Shown: one piece after another, positions 1 to 8,918 of the stretch | Layout of the letters: each line of letters opens with the position of its first letter | How positions within the stretch are numbered: position 1 is the first letter of the stretch | DNA from: Deltaproteobacteria bacterium | GTDB lineage: Bacteria; Myxococcota_A; Bradymonadia; REDH01 | NCBI GenBank assembly: GCA_007693585.1 | Contig: REDH01000196.1 | Location: 1 to 64,000 of the forward strand | DNA: 64,000 nucleotides | Direction of reading: 5' to 3' | Translations under genes and position numbers: made by a program | The notes under the pieces: generated by a model | Told to the model about the DNA's origin: nothing | Database searches by the model: none | The model's input: only the letters and a program-made list of their open reading frames with translations

Positions 1-78
1 GCGGGGGAGCCTGTCCACCCCAGCCGGGGCCGCCCTGCTGCGGGGGAGCCTGTCCACCCCAGCCGGGGCCGCCCTGCT
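1..78. repeat. 39-bp tandem repeat, two copies, cut by window edge
   Basis: Bases 1-39 and 40-78 are the same 39-bp unit. The length is a multiple of three, so copy-number change would keep frame. On the minus strand it encodes the 13-residue QGGPGWGGQAPPQ unit. More copies may lie outside the window. Confidence 0.85.
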
Positions 79-163
79 GCGGCGCCTGCCAGGGGTTGTG
101 CTGTTGTGCCGGATCGGACGGGGCCCCGGCAGGGCCCTGCGGGGGGGAATTGGGATGCTGCAT
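1..163 (-). CDS. N-terminus of a Gln/Gly/Pro-rich repeat protein (partial, runs off left edge)
   Basis: Only the first 54 codons are in the window, starting at an ATG at 163-161 on the minus strand. The reading MQHPNSPPQ... continues into DPAQQHNPWQAPQQ and then a 13-residue unit (QGGPGWGGQAPPQ) encoded by two near-identical 39-bp tandem copies that reach base 1. Such flexible Gln/Gly/Pro/Trp stretches are typical N-terminal or linker regions in myxobacterial membrane and FHA/GYF proteins, but no domain is visible, so no function is assigned. The minus frame was preferred because it gives low-complexity composition of a familiar kind; all three plus frames are also open here. No strong ribosome site is visible upstream. 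It is transcribed away from the lipoprotein at 344. Confidence 0.55.
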   Translation of the reverse strand, partial: MQHPNSPPQGPAGAPSDPAQQHNPWQAPQQGGPGWGGQAPPQQGGPGWGGQAPP

Positions 164-343
164 GAAGAAGTCTCGTGGAGACGGGAAGAAGGGTGCGGCC
201 GTTCCGGGCCGGTGTCGAACCAGAGTACGTGTCCGTGAACGGTCGGGCAAGGGGCAGCACCGGTGGACACCTTCCGGGGAAGTCGCTAGGCGTGAATGCC
301 CGGAAGCGCTGTGTGCATCCCCCTCGCCCATCTCGGAGTCGTC

Positions 344-1504
344 ATGGTTCGTTCCCCGCACTTCCTCTCGGTGGGCCCTGTTGCCCTGCTCCTGCTGGCC
401 TCGTGCCTGGCCCTGGCGGGCTGTGGCGAGCTGGATGACCTGCTGGGTGGCGAGACGGAGACCGCGCCTGGGTCGCAGGCGCCTCCTCCGGGCGAGCAGA
501 CGTCCGGGGTCCCCACCACCGGCGGTCCGGGAGGAGGGGTGACGGACGGCCCCGGGACGGGTCCGGCACCCGAGTGCACGCGGGACACCGACTGTGCGGG
601 GGCGCTGGTCTGCCGGGAGGAGCGCTGTGTCGAGGCGGGGGATTCGCGCACCCCGGAGCAGCGCGAGGACGAGCGGCGCTGCCGCCTGGACTGCGAGCTG
701 GCGCAGGAGTGCGACGGAGAGCGTTTCTCGTCCACCTACACCTCCGTGGGCGCCTGCACGCAGCAGTGCACCCGGGACATCGACCAGGCGCGGCGGGATG
801 CGGAGCGGGGCTGCTTCAACGCCCAGTACGCGCGCCTGGGGTGCGTGGCGGAGCTCGACGGCTGCGCGGCTCTCGACGCGTACCTCGAAGGCCGCGCCGG
901 CGCGACCTGCGTCGACGAACGCATCGCCGCTGCCGCGGCCTGCGACCCCTTCGCCGCCTTCTGCGCCGAGGACTGCGCCCAGTACGCCACGTGCACTCCG
1001 GACGCGTTCTCCAACGACCACCCCTCGGAGTTCTCCTGCATGGAGTCCTGCATCGACAACCTCGTCGCGTTCGGCATGGAGACCACACCGCAGTGCTTCG
1101 ACTCGTCGTTCGAACTCTACGTCTGCACCGCTGCCCTGGACTGCTCGGGCTACGACGCGTTCACCGCCCGTCAGGGCGAGTACCCGTGCCGGGCCGAGGA
1201 CGAGCGGAGCGCGGACGCCTGCTTCGAGTGGGAGCTGTGCGTGCAGGAGTGTGGCCAGCTCGCCGCGTGCGACCCCGAGACCTTCGCGAGCTACCCGAGC
1301 GCCGCCGCCTGCGAGGACGACTGCGCGGCGGACCTCGAGGCGCTTCGCGAGGGAGTGGGCCCGGCCTGCTACTTCGCCGAGATGGCGCTCTTCGCCTGCG
1401 TGACGGCGCTGAGCTGTGGGGATCTCGACCGGTACTTCAACGACGAGGGCCCCGACTTCCCGTGCCGGGACGAGGTCGTCGAGGCCGAGGCATCCTGCGG
1501 CTGA
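344..1504 (+). CDS. Cys-rich lipoprotein with three ~90-residue repeats
   Basis: Predicted 386-residue secreted lipoprotein of unknown function. The start at 344 has a GGAG six bases upstream. A signal peptide ends in the lipobox LAGC (Cys27), so it is probably anchored in the outer membrane. After a Gly/Pro/Thr-rich linker comes one four-cysteine module of the C-x4-D-C type (about residues 77-95). The rest consists of three diverged repeats beginning near residues 112, 205 and 296. Each repeat has a C-x3-C-x5-C start, a second C-x3-C pair, and a final block with C-x5-6-C followed by an aromatic/Asp-rich segment. Even cysteine spacing implies disulfide bonding outside the cytoplasm. It is nearly convergent with the TonB-like gene (nine bases between stops). 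Confidence 0.85.
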   Translation: MVRSPHFLSVGPVALLLLASCLALAGCGELDDLLGGETETAPGSQAPPPGEQTSGVPTTGGPGGGVTDGPGTGPAPECTRDTDCAGALVCREERCVEAGDSRTPEQREDERRCRLDCELAQECDGERFSSTYTSVGACTQQCTRDIDQARRDAERGCFNAQYARLGCVAELDGCAALDAYLEGRAGATCVDERIAAAAACDPFAAFCAEDCAQYATCTPDAFSNDHPSEFSCMESCIDNLVAFGMETTPQCFDSSFELYVCTAALDCSGYDAFTARQGEYPCRAEDERSADACFEWELCVQECGQLAACDPETFASYPSAAACEDDCAADLEALREGVGPACYFAEMALFACVTALSCGDLDRYFNDEGPDFPCRDEVVEAEASCG

Positions 1505-1513
1505 CGGCTCCGA

Positions 1514-2326
1514 TCAGTCGGGAAAACGGATGACGAAGCCCCGCTGAATCATCTGGTTGCGCAGGCCCTCGTGGGGAATCGAGGCGAGGTCCAGGCGTTC
1601 GCGCCCGACGCGGAACCGGTTGAGCATCGCCTCCACCTGCGTGTCGAACAGGCGATTACCGCTCGACTCGACCACATCCCAGCCGAGGATCTGCCCCTCG
1701 CTGGAGACGCGGATCTGGACCCGGGTATGCAGCCGGCGCAGCTCCGCGTCCGACAGGGTCGCCGGCGGCCGGAACGCGCGCTGAAGCTGCGCGCGAATGC
1801 GGGAGAGCATGTCGCGCTGCGCGCTCTCGGAGAGGCTCGTTCCGCCGATGAACCCGTCCGGGCTCCCGTACATCGGCCCGTCGGTGATCGGCCGGTTGGG
1901 GTTGTGTTCGCCCCGCCAGGGCCGCTCCGGTGCGTCGGCGGCGGCCTGCGCGTCCGTTCGCTCGGGCCGCCGTTCCGGCCGATCGCGCTGCGGCGCCGGT
2001 TCGGGAGGTGGCTCGTCGCGAGGCAGCACGACCTCGTCGGGCGCGGGGGGTTGCTCCTCGGGCTCCGGCGGCGGCGGCGTGTCGGGCCGATCCTGGGGCA
2101 TCGGGGCCGGCGCCGGGTTGGGGATGGACGGCAGTTCGCCCGGATCGGGCATCACCTCCCCCCACCGCAGCAGGTCGGCGCTCAGGACCGGCAGGATGAC
2201 GGGGTCCTCCGCCTCCGCCACCCCCGCCCGGCCGAAGAGCATGAAGGCGAGAAAGCCCCCGTGCACGACCGCCGTGAGGATCGCGCCGAAGACCAGCTCG
2301 AGGGTGTCGCTCTTCGAATCTCCCAT
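1514..2326 (-). CDS. TonB/TolA-like energy-transducing protein
   Basis: 270 residues, the third member of an ExbB-ExbD-TonB type trio. One N-terminal membrane segment lies at about residues 11-33, followed by a Pro/Glu/Arg-rich periplasmic spacer (about 60-140) and a C-terminal alpha/beta domain (about 165-270) with the TonB/TolA C-terminal pattern (RVSSEGQILGWDVVESSG, then a conserved hydrophobic stretch). The family links the proton-driven inner-membrane motor to outer-membrane partners. The ATG at 2326 overlaps the TGA of the ExbD/TolR gene by one base, indicating translational coupling. TonB versus TolA cannot be decided from this window; no Pal or TolB gene is adjacent. Confidence 0.8.
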   Translation of the reverse strand: MGDSKSDTLELVFGAILTAVVHGGFLAFMLFGRAGVAEAEDPVILPVLSADLLRWGEVMPDPGELPSIPNPAPAPMPQDRPDTPPPPEPEEQPPAPDEVVLPRDEPPPEPAPQRDRPERRPERTDAQAAADAPERPWRGEHNPNRPITDGPMYGSPDGFIGGTSLSESAQRDMLSRIRAQLQRAFRPPATLSDAELRRLHTRVQIRVSSEGQILGWDVVESSGNRLFDTQVEAMLNRFRVGRERLDLASIPHEGLRNQMIQRGFVIRFPD

Positions 2327-2832
2327 CAGGGCCCCGGTCTCTGATCGCCGGTGAGGTACTCGGGGTTGGTGACCATCCCCACGGAATGGACACCGGCGAG
2401 GCGGATCCGGTTCATCGAACCGACCACGAACCCATACGGGATGCCGGTGTCGGCCAGCAGATAGAGGGCTCCCTCGTCCTGAAGTCGCGGGTTCTGCCCC
2501 AGCTTCTCCTGAATCTCGTCGAAGCACGGCTCGAAACGCTCGGCGCCGGGCCGATCCAGGGCGGTGGAGCAGTCCGTGATGAGCTCCTCCCCCACGTAGA
2601 CCCGCAGGTTGGCGTCGATGCGCAGGATGAGCTGCGACGTGTCGGTGATGTCCACCACGGTGGGGTTCTCGCGGGTGACGGGCAGGTCCATGGCGATCTC
2701 GCGCAGCATGGCCTCCTCCACGATCATGGGCGTCGCCACCATGAAGATGATGAGCAGCACCATCATGACGTCCACGAGGGGCGTCACGTTGATGTCGCTC
2801 ATCGCGCTGCCGCTACCCATCTCGATGCCCAT
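2326..2832 (-). CDS. ExbD/TolR family biopolymer transport protein
   Basis: 168 residues. A short cytoplasmic N-terminus is followed by a single membrane helix (about 18-38) that carries the family's essential aspartate in the motif PLVDVM (Asp21). The periplasmic part is longer than in minimal ExbD proteins and has the usual late hydrophobic beta elements (about 125-155). The protein forms the proton-conducting stator together with the ExbB/TolQ homologue encoded 40 bases upstream. A GGAG lies about seven bases before the ATG. The stop overlaps the start of the TonB/TolA-like gene. Confidence 0.9.
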   Translation of the reverse strand: MGIEMGSGSAMSDINVTPLVDVMMVLLIIFMVATPMIVEEAMLREIAMDLPVTRENPTVVDITDTSQLILRIDANLRVYVGEELITDCSTALDRPGAERFEPCFDEIQEKLGQNPRLQDEGALYLLADTGIPYGFVVGSMNRIRLAGVHSVGMVTNPEYLTGDQRPGP

Positions 2833-2872
2833 GAACGTCTCCCCGTCGCCGCGCGGGCGGCGTGGCCGGGCG

Positions 2873-3595
2873 TCACTTGAAGAAGTGCCGCTTCACGATG
2901 TTGAGGAAGTCGCTGGAGAAATTCTCCATCTCCACGGCGAGTCCGCGGATGCGCGCGTTGAAGAAATTGAACGCGATGACCGCGGGGATCGCAGCGACGA
3001 GCCCGATGGCCGTCGCGATCAGCGCCTCGGCGATCGGCCCCGAGACCACGTCAATGCCGGCCTGCCCCATGGCGGCGATCTCCATGAAGGCGAGCATGAT
3101 GCCCCACACCGTCCCGAAGAGCCCGACGAACGGCGCCGTGGCGCCCACGGTGGCGAGGAAGGGCATGAGACGCTCCATCTGGTTGATCTCCGCACTCATG
3201 GCCCGGCGCAGGGCCCGCTCGACGTTCTCGATGCCGCCGAGCTGCTGGCTCATCGTCTCCTCGCCTTCGCGTCCCTTCAGCTTGCGCAGCTCCACGTATC
3301 CCGCCTGGAACACCTTGCTCACCGGCGAGTGCGGGAGCGCCTCCGCCTGCTGATAGATGCTGTCCAGCCGTTTGGACTGCCAGAAGACGTCGTGGAAGCG
3401 GCGCGACTGCTGATTGGCCCGCCGCAGGGCCAGCCACTTGTATCCCACGATGAACCAGGTACCGATGCTCGCGGCGATGAGCAGCAGCAGGACCAGCAGG
3501 ACGACGCCGCTGGCCTCGAAGAAGAGGGCCCAGGCCGAGACGTTGCTGCCTCCCGTATCCGCAACCACCAGCTGAACCCAGGTCAGTTCGTGCAT
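2873..3595 (-). CDS. MotA/TolQ/ExbB family proton channel protein
   Basis: 240 residues with the three-helix topology of the family: a first helix at about residues 27-50, a long cytoplasmic loop, and two further helices at about 150-175 and 190-215. The conserved segment TVGATAPFVGLFGTVWG is the diagnostic MotA/TolQ/ExbB signature. It should form a pentameric inner-membrane channel around the ExbD/TolR dimer. The ATG at 3595 was chosen over an upstream in-frame start because it has GAGG about eight bases upstream and gives the normal family length. It is first of the trio and 129 bases downstream of the barrel-like gene. Confidence 0.92.
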   Translation of the reverse strand: MHELTWVQLVVADTGGSNVSAWALFFEASGVVLLVLLLLIAASIGTWFIVGYKWLALRRANQQSRRFHDVFWQSKRLDSIYQQAEALPHSPVSKVFQAGYVELRKLKGREGEETMSQQLGGIENVERALRRAMSAEINQMERLMPFLATVGATAPFVGLFGTVWGIMLAFMEIAAMGQAGIDVVSGPIAEALIATAIGLVAAIPAVIAFNFFNARIRGLAVEMENFSSDFLNIVKRHFFK

Positions 3596-3724
3596 TCCAG
3601 TGCCTCTGTGATTCGTCCGGACCCCCCGGTCGGGTCCCTGTTCTCCGCCACAACCACTGGGCCGGAGCGTGTATTCTCCCCCGCCTAGCACACCGATCCC
3701 GCGATGGCGATCCCCGGTGTGGTC

Positions 3725-4978
3725 TCAGGGTGCAGCGGCCGCCTCGGCAAACACCCAGCGCAACCCGAGCTGCGCGCGAAAGAACGCGCCCTGCTCCAGC
3801 AGCACCTCCGCCCCGATCCGGTTGCGCGGAACGATGCCGAGCCGCCCCCAGAAGACGCCGAGCTGGTCGCCCCAGGTGCCCACCAGAAGGTCGTCCCGAT
3901 GCCGGTAGCCGGCGCTGAGGTGAACCACGGGGTTGACCGCGAGCTCGAGGGCCGTCTCCGACGGAACCGTGATCCGCAGCAGGTCGGCGGTCATGCGACG
4001 CCCCCCCTGCACGCTCTCCAGGGCGAGCGCATCGGCCATCACCCCGACGCGAAGCTCCCAGACGAGCCCGGTCAGGTGCGACACGACCGTGCCCGCATCC
4101 AGACGCATCACGCTCTCGCCCCCGAGCCGTGTTCGGCCCGCACTGCTGGCACGCTGCCACTCGTCGTCCCCGAGGGCACGCAACTCCAGCGAGGACAGCC
4201 GGTCCAGCGGAATCCGCCAGCCGATCGCCAGTTGAGCCCGCCGGTAATCGAAGCGGGTGTCCGCGTGCAGCTCCGGGTGGATGCGCAGCCGACTCCAGCG
4301 CAGCGGGACGGCGATCACCCCGTGATCTCGCACATGCATGCCCTGGGCAAAAAGGCGTGAGAACGCCAGCTCCAGCGAGGCCCCGTCCGGCGTGAACGCC
4401 GGAAAGGCCGCCGGGCTGCCCGTGCCCCGAAACGACCCCACGACGTCCCCCGCCCAGGTCGCGGCGAAGAGCCCGCCGGCGCCGACGGCGAGGGCGTCGC
4501 TCGCCCCGGCGAGTCCCGTCGACCGGGGCGCGATTCGGCGCATGGCGATGCCGGTGGCGAACACCGCGATCGACACCCCCTGGCCGAGGAAGAGCAGCAG
4601 GGCCGTGTCGGGATCGCCGATCATCCAGTGCCCCAGCCCGTGGACCACGAGGCCGGCGGTGCCCGCGGTGAGGCCGGCCACCGCCGTCCCCGGACGGGCG
4701 TCCTCGTCGATGAAGGTCCAGCCGGCAGCGCGCAGCTCCTCGCCGGATGGCGCATCCACCCGCTCCCACGGCGGCACCTCGCCCCCCCGGCGCAACGGCA
4801 TCCGTTCCGGGGCACGACCTTCCTCGTCCACGCGCTCCTCCCCGGACTCCCCCGCGTCCGCCATCTCCGCCCGCGCCACACCAGCGGGAAGAAGCGCGGC
4901 AACGGCAAGGATCAGCATGAGCGCCACCGCCTGCAGGCGACCGCCCCCGAAACCCGTCCGGCCCTCAGCGCGCAACAA
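3725..4978 (-). CDS. Exported beta-barrel-like envelope protein
   Basis: About 417 residues with a signal peptide (hydrophobic core near residues 18-33, ARA/E cleavage region). An acidic linker is followed by two hydrophobic segments (about 100-150) and a C-terminal half of alternating amphipathic strands ending in FRAQLGLRWVFAEAAAAP, reminiscent of an outer-membrane barrel. I do not recognise the family. The start is uncertain: the TTG at 4978 overlaps the upstream gene by 14 bases and gives an Arg-containing n-region, whereas GTG 4927 or ATG 4918 would give shorter signals. The overlap suggests it is translated with the LpoA-like gene. Role unknown; probably part of the same envelope operon as the Tol-like trio. 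Confidence 0.75.
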   Translation of the reverse strand: MLRAEGRTGFGGGRLQAVALMLILAVAALLPAGVARAEMADAGESGEERVDEEGRAPERMPLRRGGEVPPWERVDAPSGEELRAAGWTFIDEDARPGTAVAGLTAGTAGLVVHGLGHWMIGDPDTALLLFLGQGVSIAVFATGIAMRRIAPRSTGLAGASDALAVGAGGLFAATWAGDVVGSFRGTGSPAAFPAFTPDGASLELAFSRLFAQGMHVRDHGVIAVPLRWSRLRIHPELHADTRFDYRRAQLAIGWRIPLDRLSSLELRALGDDEWQRASSAGRTRLGGESVMRLDAGTVVSHLTGLVWELRVGVMADALALESVQGGRRMTADLLRITVPSETALELAVNPVVHLSAGYRHRDDLLVGTWGDQLGVFWGRLGIVPRNRIGAEVLLEQGAFFRAQLGLRWVFAEAAAAP

Positions 4979-6962
4979 GGCGCCCGGCCTGAACCGTGGC
5001 GAACCGCGGCGTCATCCGGGCGTCCCCCGACCCGTCGAACAGGATGCGCCCCGTCACCGTCTCGAACCCCTCGTCCGACTGCATCCGCGCGGCGAACCGT
5101 CGCGGGTTGCGCTGCCCTTCCGCGACCAGCAGCCTGCGAACGATGCTCGCGGCGTCGTGGGCGAACGCCTCCAGCGGCCCCGGCCTGCGGCCGTAGGTGT
5201 GCTCGAACCGCCAGGTGAAGGCGGCCGCGTCCCCGGTCGCCAGATCCGGATGGTACCACCACGGCAGGATCGCCCCGACCAGATATTCCGCCGAGTTGCG
5301 CAGCAGCGACTCGTTGAGCAGAAAGCTGTTGCCCACGTAGGTCACCGCCCGTCGCCCGCCAGGGCCGCTCGTGCGGGCGTCCGTGGCCGACCAGATCCCC
5401 TGGCCGGCCATCCAGGCGACGAACGGCCCCGCCGTCGCCGGCGACAACGCCAGCACCACGGCGTCCGCCTCCGTCGACGCGATGCGACGCACGGCCCGCT
5501 CGGCGCTCTCCTGCAGCGCCGGCCCACGGCCCCCCACGCTCACCTCGAGCAGAACCTCCCCGCCCGCTTCCTCGATCGCCGAGGCCGCGGCAGACGCGAA
5601 GTGATCGAGCCACGGTGACTCGTCCTCCTCGCGCACGATGACGAACCGCTGGCTGCGGCGAACACGCACGGCCTCCGCCACCGCGGATCGGGCCTCCGCG
5701 GACCCATCCACCTGCAGCCGCCAGGTCGCCTCCACCCGCTCCGGCAGGGGCAGCGGGGTCAACGCGACGTAGGGCACACCGTGTCGGGCGGCGGCGCGCT
5801 GCCCCGCCGCGGCGAGCGGGTGCTCGATCGGGCCGATGATCGCGCTGACCCCGAGACCGACCAGCTCCTCCACATGGGCGGTCACCTGCTCGGCGGAGCC
5901 GGCCGCGTCCCGGATCAGGGCAAGGGATACCGCATCCTCGGGCTCGAAGGCCCGCTGCGCGAGGAGAATGGCGCCAAGGGCCTGACGGCCCGCACCCCGA
6001 TCGGGGCCCGAGAGCGAGAGGATCACCCCGTACCGCAGCTCCCGGCGCTCACCGGTGGTTGCGAGGCGCGTCTGCGCCAGCACGAGCGCGTCCACCTGGC
6101 CCGTCGACACCAGCGCCTCGGTGGCAGCCTCGAGCACCGCCACCGCCTCATCGCGCCGATCCGCCTCGAGCAGCGCGAGCACCTGCAGCGGCGCCGCAGC
6201 CGCGCGCTTCACCGTCGCGTCCGACGACGCGGCCCGCCGCAGCGCGTCCGCATCGAGATCGAGCGTCGCAATCTCCACCGCCCGATCCATCGCATAACTC
6301 CGCAACAGCGCGTCCGTGGCCGAGGCGTGCACCACATCCAGATCCCGAAGGGCACCGAGAAACTCCCCCCGCCGGATGCGCGCCTCCGCGAGCAGCGAGG
6401 CGAGCAGCGGCTCATCCCCCGGCACCACCTGCGTCCCGTCCACCCGCGCATCCCGCGTGTCCCGCAGCAGCTCGTCCATCCGCCGATCCCGCAGCTCATC
6501 CTCGCCCTGCAGGGCCGCCACGAAGGCGAGATACAGCCTCGCGCTCGCCCGCGCCTCCGGCACGAGCTCCAGGGAACGGAAGACCTCCTCGGCCTCCCGT
6601 GCGCGACCCGATGCCGCCAGCGAACGCCCCAGATAACGCTCCGCCGGAAGGGTCAACGCGTCCCCGGGAAACTCCGCGGCAAAGAGCCGGAAGGCATCCG
6701 CGGCAGCATCGAACCGGCCCGCCTCGTACAACGCCACCGCGTCCCCGAAGCGCGCCACCGCAGCCGGATCGTCGCTCGCCCGCTCCGGCGTGAACTCCAC
6801 CGGACCGGGCGCGGGAACCGGCCGGTCCGGACGCGCCTGCGGACACCCGGCCAGCAGCAGGGCGAAGAGGACGGGAATCCATGCCCCCTCCCGCCGCACG
6901 CGAACCGCACGACGCCGACCGGCAACTGCCCTCTCTCCCGACTCCGCTCGACGAATCCGCAT
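4965..6962 (-). CDS. LpoA-like penicillin-binding protein activator / periplasmic-binding-fold lipoprotein
   Basis: 665 residues. A long Arg-rich n-region leads to the lipobox LAGC (Cys40). Residues about 50-290 are TPR-like helical repeats. Residues about 325-655 form a type-I periplasmic binding fold (starting RYGVILSLSGPDRGAGRQALGAI-type strand/helix and containing IIGPIEHPLAAAG). This TPR plus binding-fold order is that of LpoA, the outer-membrane activator of peptidoglycan synthase PBP1A, and also of some amino-acid-binding proteins; activator is the better guess. A GAGG lies about eight bases before the ATG. It heads the minus-strand operon that continues through the barrel-like protein and the ExbB/ExbD/TonB trio. 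Confidence 0.8.
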   Translation of the reverse strand: MRIRRAESGERAVAGRRRAVRVRREGAWIPVLFALLLAGCPQARPDRPVPAPGPVEFTPERASDDPAAVARFGDAVALYEAGRFDAAADAFRLFAAEFPGDALTLPAERYLGRSLAASGRAREAEEVFRSLELVPEARASARLYLAFVAALQGEDELRDRRMDELLRDTRDARVDGTQVVPGDEPLLASLLAEARIRRGEFLGALRDLDVVHASATDALLRSYAMDRAVEIATLDLDADALRRAASSDATVKRAAAAPLQVLALLEADRRDEAVAVLEAATEALVSTGQVDALVLAQTRLATTGERRELRYGVILSLSGPDRGAGRQALGAILLAQRAFEPEDAVSLALIRDAAGSAEQVTAHVEELVGLGVSAIIGPIEHPLAAAGQRAAARHGVPYVALTPLPLPERVEATWRLQVDGSAEARSAVAEAVRVRRSQRFVIVREEDESPWLDHFASAAASAIEEAGGEVLLEVSVGGRGPALQESAERAVRRIASTEADAVVLALSPATAGPFVAWMAGQGIWSATDARTSGPGGRRAVTYVGNSFLLNESLLRNSAEYLVGAILPWWYHPDLATGDAAAFTWRFEHTYGRRPGPLEAFAHDAASIVRRLLVAEGQRNPRRFAARMQSDEGFETVTGRILFDGSGDARMTPRFATVQAGRLVAR

Positions 6963-7148
6963 GACTCCAGCCTCGAACGCACGGCTCGGCAACACCCCGG
7001 GGGATCCTCTGCGACAGGGCGGATTCCCTTGTCCGCACGCGGTCGGGCGCGGTACACCCGATCCGGTGCCCCGCGAAGACCACGCCCCCTTGTGCACCAC
7101 CACGCCACTTCCCGCAACCCGGGTCTGCCCGGCTTCCACAGCAACGCC

Positions 7149-8918
7149 GTGTTCGCCCTCCCCTCCCTGCCCGCAGGCCGCAGCCCCCTCGAGCGCGCCG
7201 ATCACCTGATCGCGATCGCCCTGCTGTTCGCCTCCGTGGCCCTGCTCCTCGCCACCGACGGCATGGGGTTCACCCGCGACGAGTCGTACTACTTCCACGC
7301 AGGGCGCGAATACGGCGGGTGGTTCATCGAACTGGCCGCGAACATCCGCGCCGGAACGCCACTCGAGAGCTTCCGGCAGGCCAGCATCGACCACCACTGG
7401 CGCTACAACCCCGAGCACCCGGTCATCGTCAAGACGCTCTTCGCGCTCTCCCGCATCCTCTTCGCCGACCTCCTCGGATGGCTCGACGAACCCACCGCCA
7501 TGAGACTGCCCGGCATGATCTTCGCCGGCGCGCTCGTCAGCCTCACCTTCCTGCTCGCCCGCGAAATGACCGGCGACCGCATCACCGCCACCACCGCCGC
7601 CGTCTCCCTGCTCCTGCTGCCCCGCGTCTTCTTCCACGCGCACATGGCCTGCTTCGACATCCCCATCACCACGATGTGGGTCGCGGTCGTCTACGCCTGG
7701 TGGCGATCCTTCGAGTCCGAACGCTGGGCCTGGGCCACCGGCGCGCTGTGGGGCATCGCCCTCGGCGTCAAGCTCAACGCCTTCTTCCTCCCGATCGTCC
7801 TCGGACTCCACCTCGTCACCACGCGCTGGCTCGCCTGGCGACGCGGCGCCCGGAACGCCCCCTTCCGCCCCCCCACCACCGTCGTCGCGATGGCGATCCT
7901 CGGCCCCCTCCTCTTCGTCGCCCTCTGGCCCCGGCACTGGTTCGACACCATCGCCAGGATTCGCTGGTACGTCGAGTTCCACCTCTTCCACGAACACTAC
8001 TACGTCGACTACTTCGGCCGACACTTCATCGAGCCCCCCTTCCCCGTCGAGTACCCCTTCGTGATGACCGTGGCGACCACGCCGCTCATCTGGCTCCTCG
8101 CCTTCGCCATCGGCACCATCGCCTGGCTGCGGCTTCGCATCGCCAGCCCACCCGCCACCCCGGACGAACCCGGCGACCACCCCATCCCCGCACAGCGTCC
8201 CGGCGACGTGGAACCCGAACGACGCATCGCCATCGACCGCGCCCCCGGCATCCTCCTCGCCCTCAACATCCTCATCCCCTTCCTCGTCATCGCCCGCCCG
8301 GAGACCCCCATCTTCGGCGGCATCAAGCACTGGATGCCCGCGCTCCCCTTCATGGCCATCGCCGTCGCCCACGGACTCCGCACCGTCGCCGCACCCCTGC
8401 GCCGACCCGACGGCTCCACCCACCCCCTCGCCCTCTCCACCGCCTGCCTCGCCCTCCTCGGACCCGTGGCCCTCGCCGCCTGGATGAGCCACCCCTTCGG
8501 CCTCGCCTGGTACGGCGAAGCCGTGGGCGGCGTCACCGGCGCCGCCGACCGCGGCGCCATGCGCAACTACTGGGGCTACACCTCGCGACAGGCACTCCCG
8601 TGGCTCAACGAACACGCCCCGCCGAACGCACGCGTCCACTTCCACCACACCACCGAGCTCGCCGTCCGCGAATACCGCGCCCTCGGCTGGCTCCGCGAGG
8701 ACATCCGAAGCGTCCGGAATGTCGACCACGCCGACATCGTGCTCTACCATCACCCCAAGGCCGTCGGCGCGCGCCTCAACGAACAGTTCGTCTGGCAGCG
8801 CTTCAACACCCTCTCCCCCGTTCACGTCATCTCCCTGCACGGCGTGCCCCTGCTGTCCGTCTACCAGACCCCCGAACGCCCGACCCCCCCAGCCCCCCCA
8901 CCCCGCGAACTGCCATGA
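7149..8918 (+). CDS. GT39-type membrane glycosyltransferase (ArnT/PMT-like)
   Basis: About 589 residues with a dozen or so hydrophobic helices. The first periplasmic loop carries the acidic pair in FTRDESYY (Asp44-Glu45), the catalytic-site pattern of the GT39/ArnT/PMT superfamily, which moves sugars from polyprenyl-phosphate donors onto lipids or proteins in the periplasm. Further family-like features are YNPEHP in the early loop and a soluble C-terminal portion. The acceptor and sugar are unknown. The start is uncertain: GTG 7149 keeps the first helix, while ATG 7263 would remove it. The frame stays open far upstream, but that part is antisense to the LpoA-like gene and is rejected. The stop overlaps the next gene's ATG by four bases. 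Confidence 0.85.
   Translation: MFALPSLPAGRSPLERADHLIAIALLFASVALLLATDGMGFTRDESYYFHAGREYGGWFIELAANIRAGTPLESFRQASIDHHWRYNPEHPVIVKTLFALSRILFADLLGWLDEPTAMRLPGMIFAGALVSLTFLLAREMTGDRITATTAAVSLLLLPRVFFHAHMACFDIPITTMWVAVVYAWWRSFESERWAWATGALWGIALGVKLNAFFLPIVLGLHLVTTRWLAWRRGARNAPFRPPTTVVAMAILGPLLFVALWPRHWFDTIARIRWYVEFHLFHEHYYVDYFGRHFIEPPFPVEYPFVMTVATTPLIWLLAFAIGTIAWLRLRIASPPATPDEPGDHPIPAQRPGDVEPERRIAIDRAPGILLALNILIPFLVIARPETPIFGGIKHWMPALPFMAIAVAHGLRTVAAPLRRPDGSTHPLALSTACLALLGPVALAAWMSHPFGLAWYGEAVGGVTGAADRGAMRNYWGYTSRQALPWLNEHAPPNARVHFHHTTELAVREYRALGWLREDIRSVRNVDHADIVLYHHPKAVGARLNEQFVWQRFNTLSPVHVISLHGVPLLSVYQTPERPTPPAPPPRELP

Noticed and set aside
96-542. Plus-strand Cys-rich frame beginning in the left-edge repeat
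   Set aside because: It would give GGACPPQPGPPCC repeats, superficially like the Cys-rich proteins here, but then runs into non-coding-looking Arg-rich sequence and overlaps the lipoprotein. The minus frame is more coherent.
5781-7148. Plus-strand open frame extending the glycosyltransferase by about 456 residues upstream
   Set aside because: It is antisense to the LpoA-like gene, which has clear domains, and its reading is Arg/Pro/Gln-rich without any domain. High GC keeps opposite frames open.
6963-8840. Minus-strand extension of the LpoA-like frame (about 625 residues)
   Set aside because: Gly/Glu/Val/Asp-rich shadow of the glycosyltransferase coding strand; the lipobox signal peptide starts at 6962.
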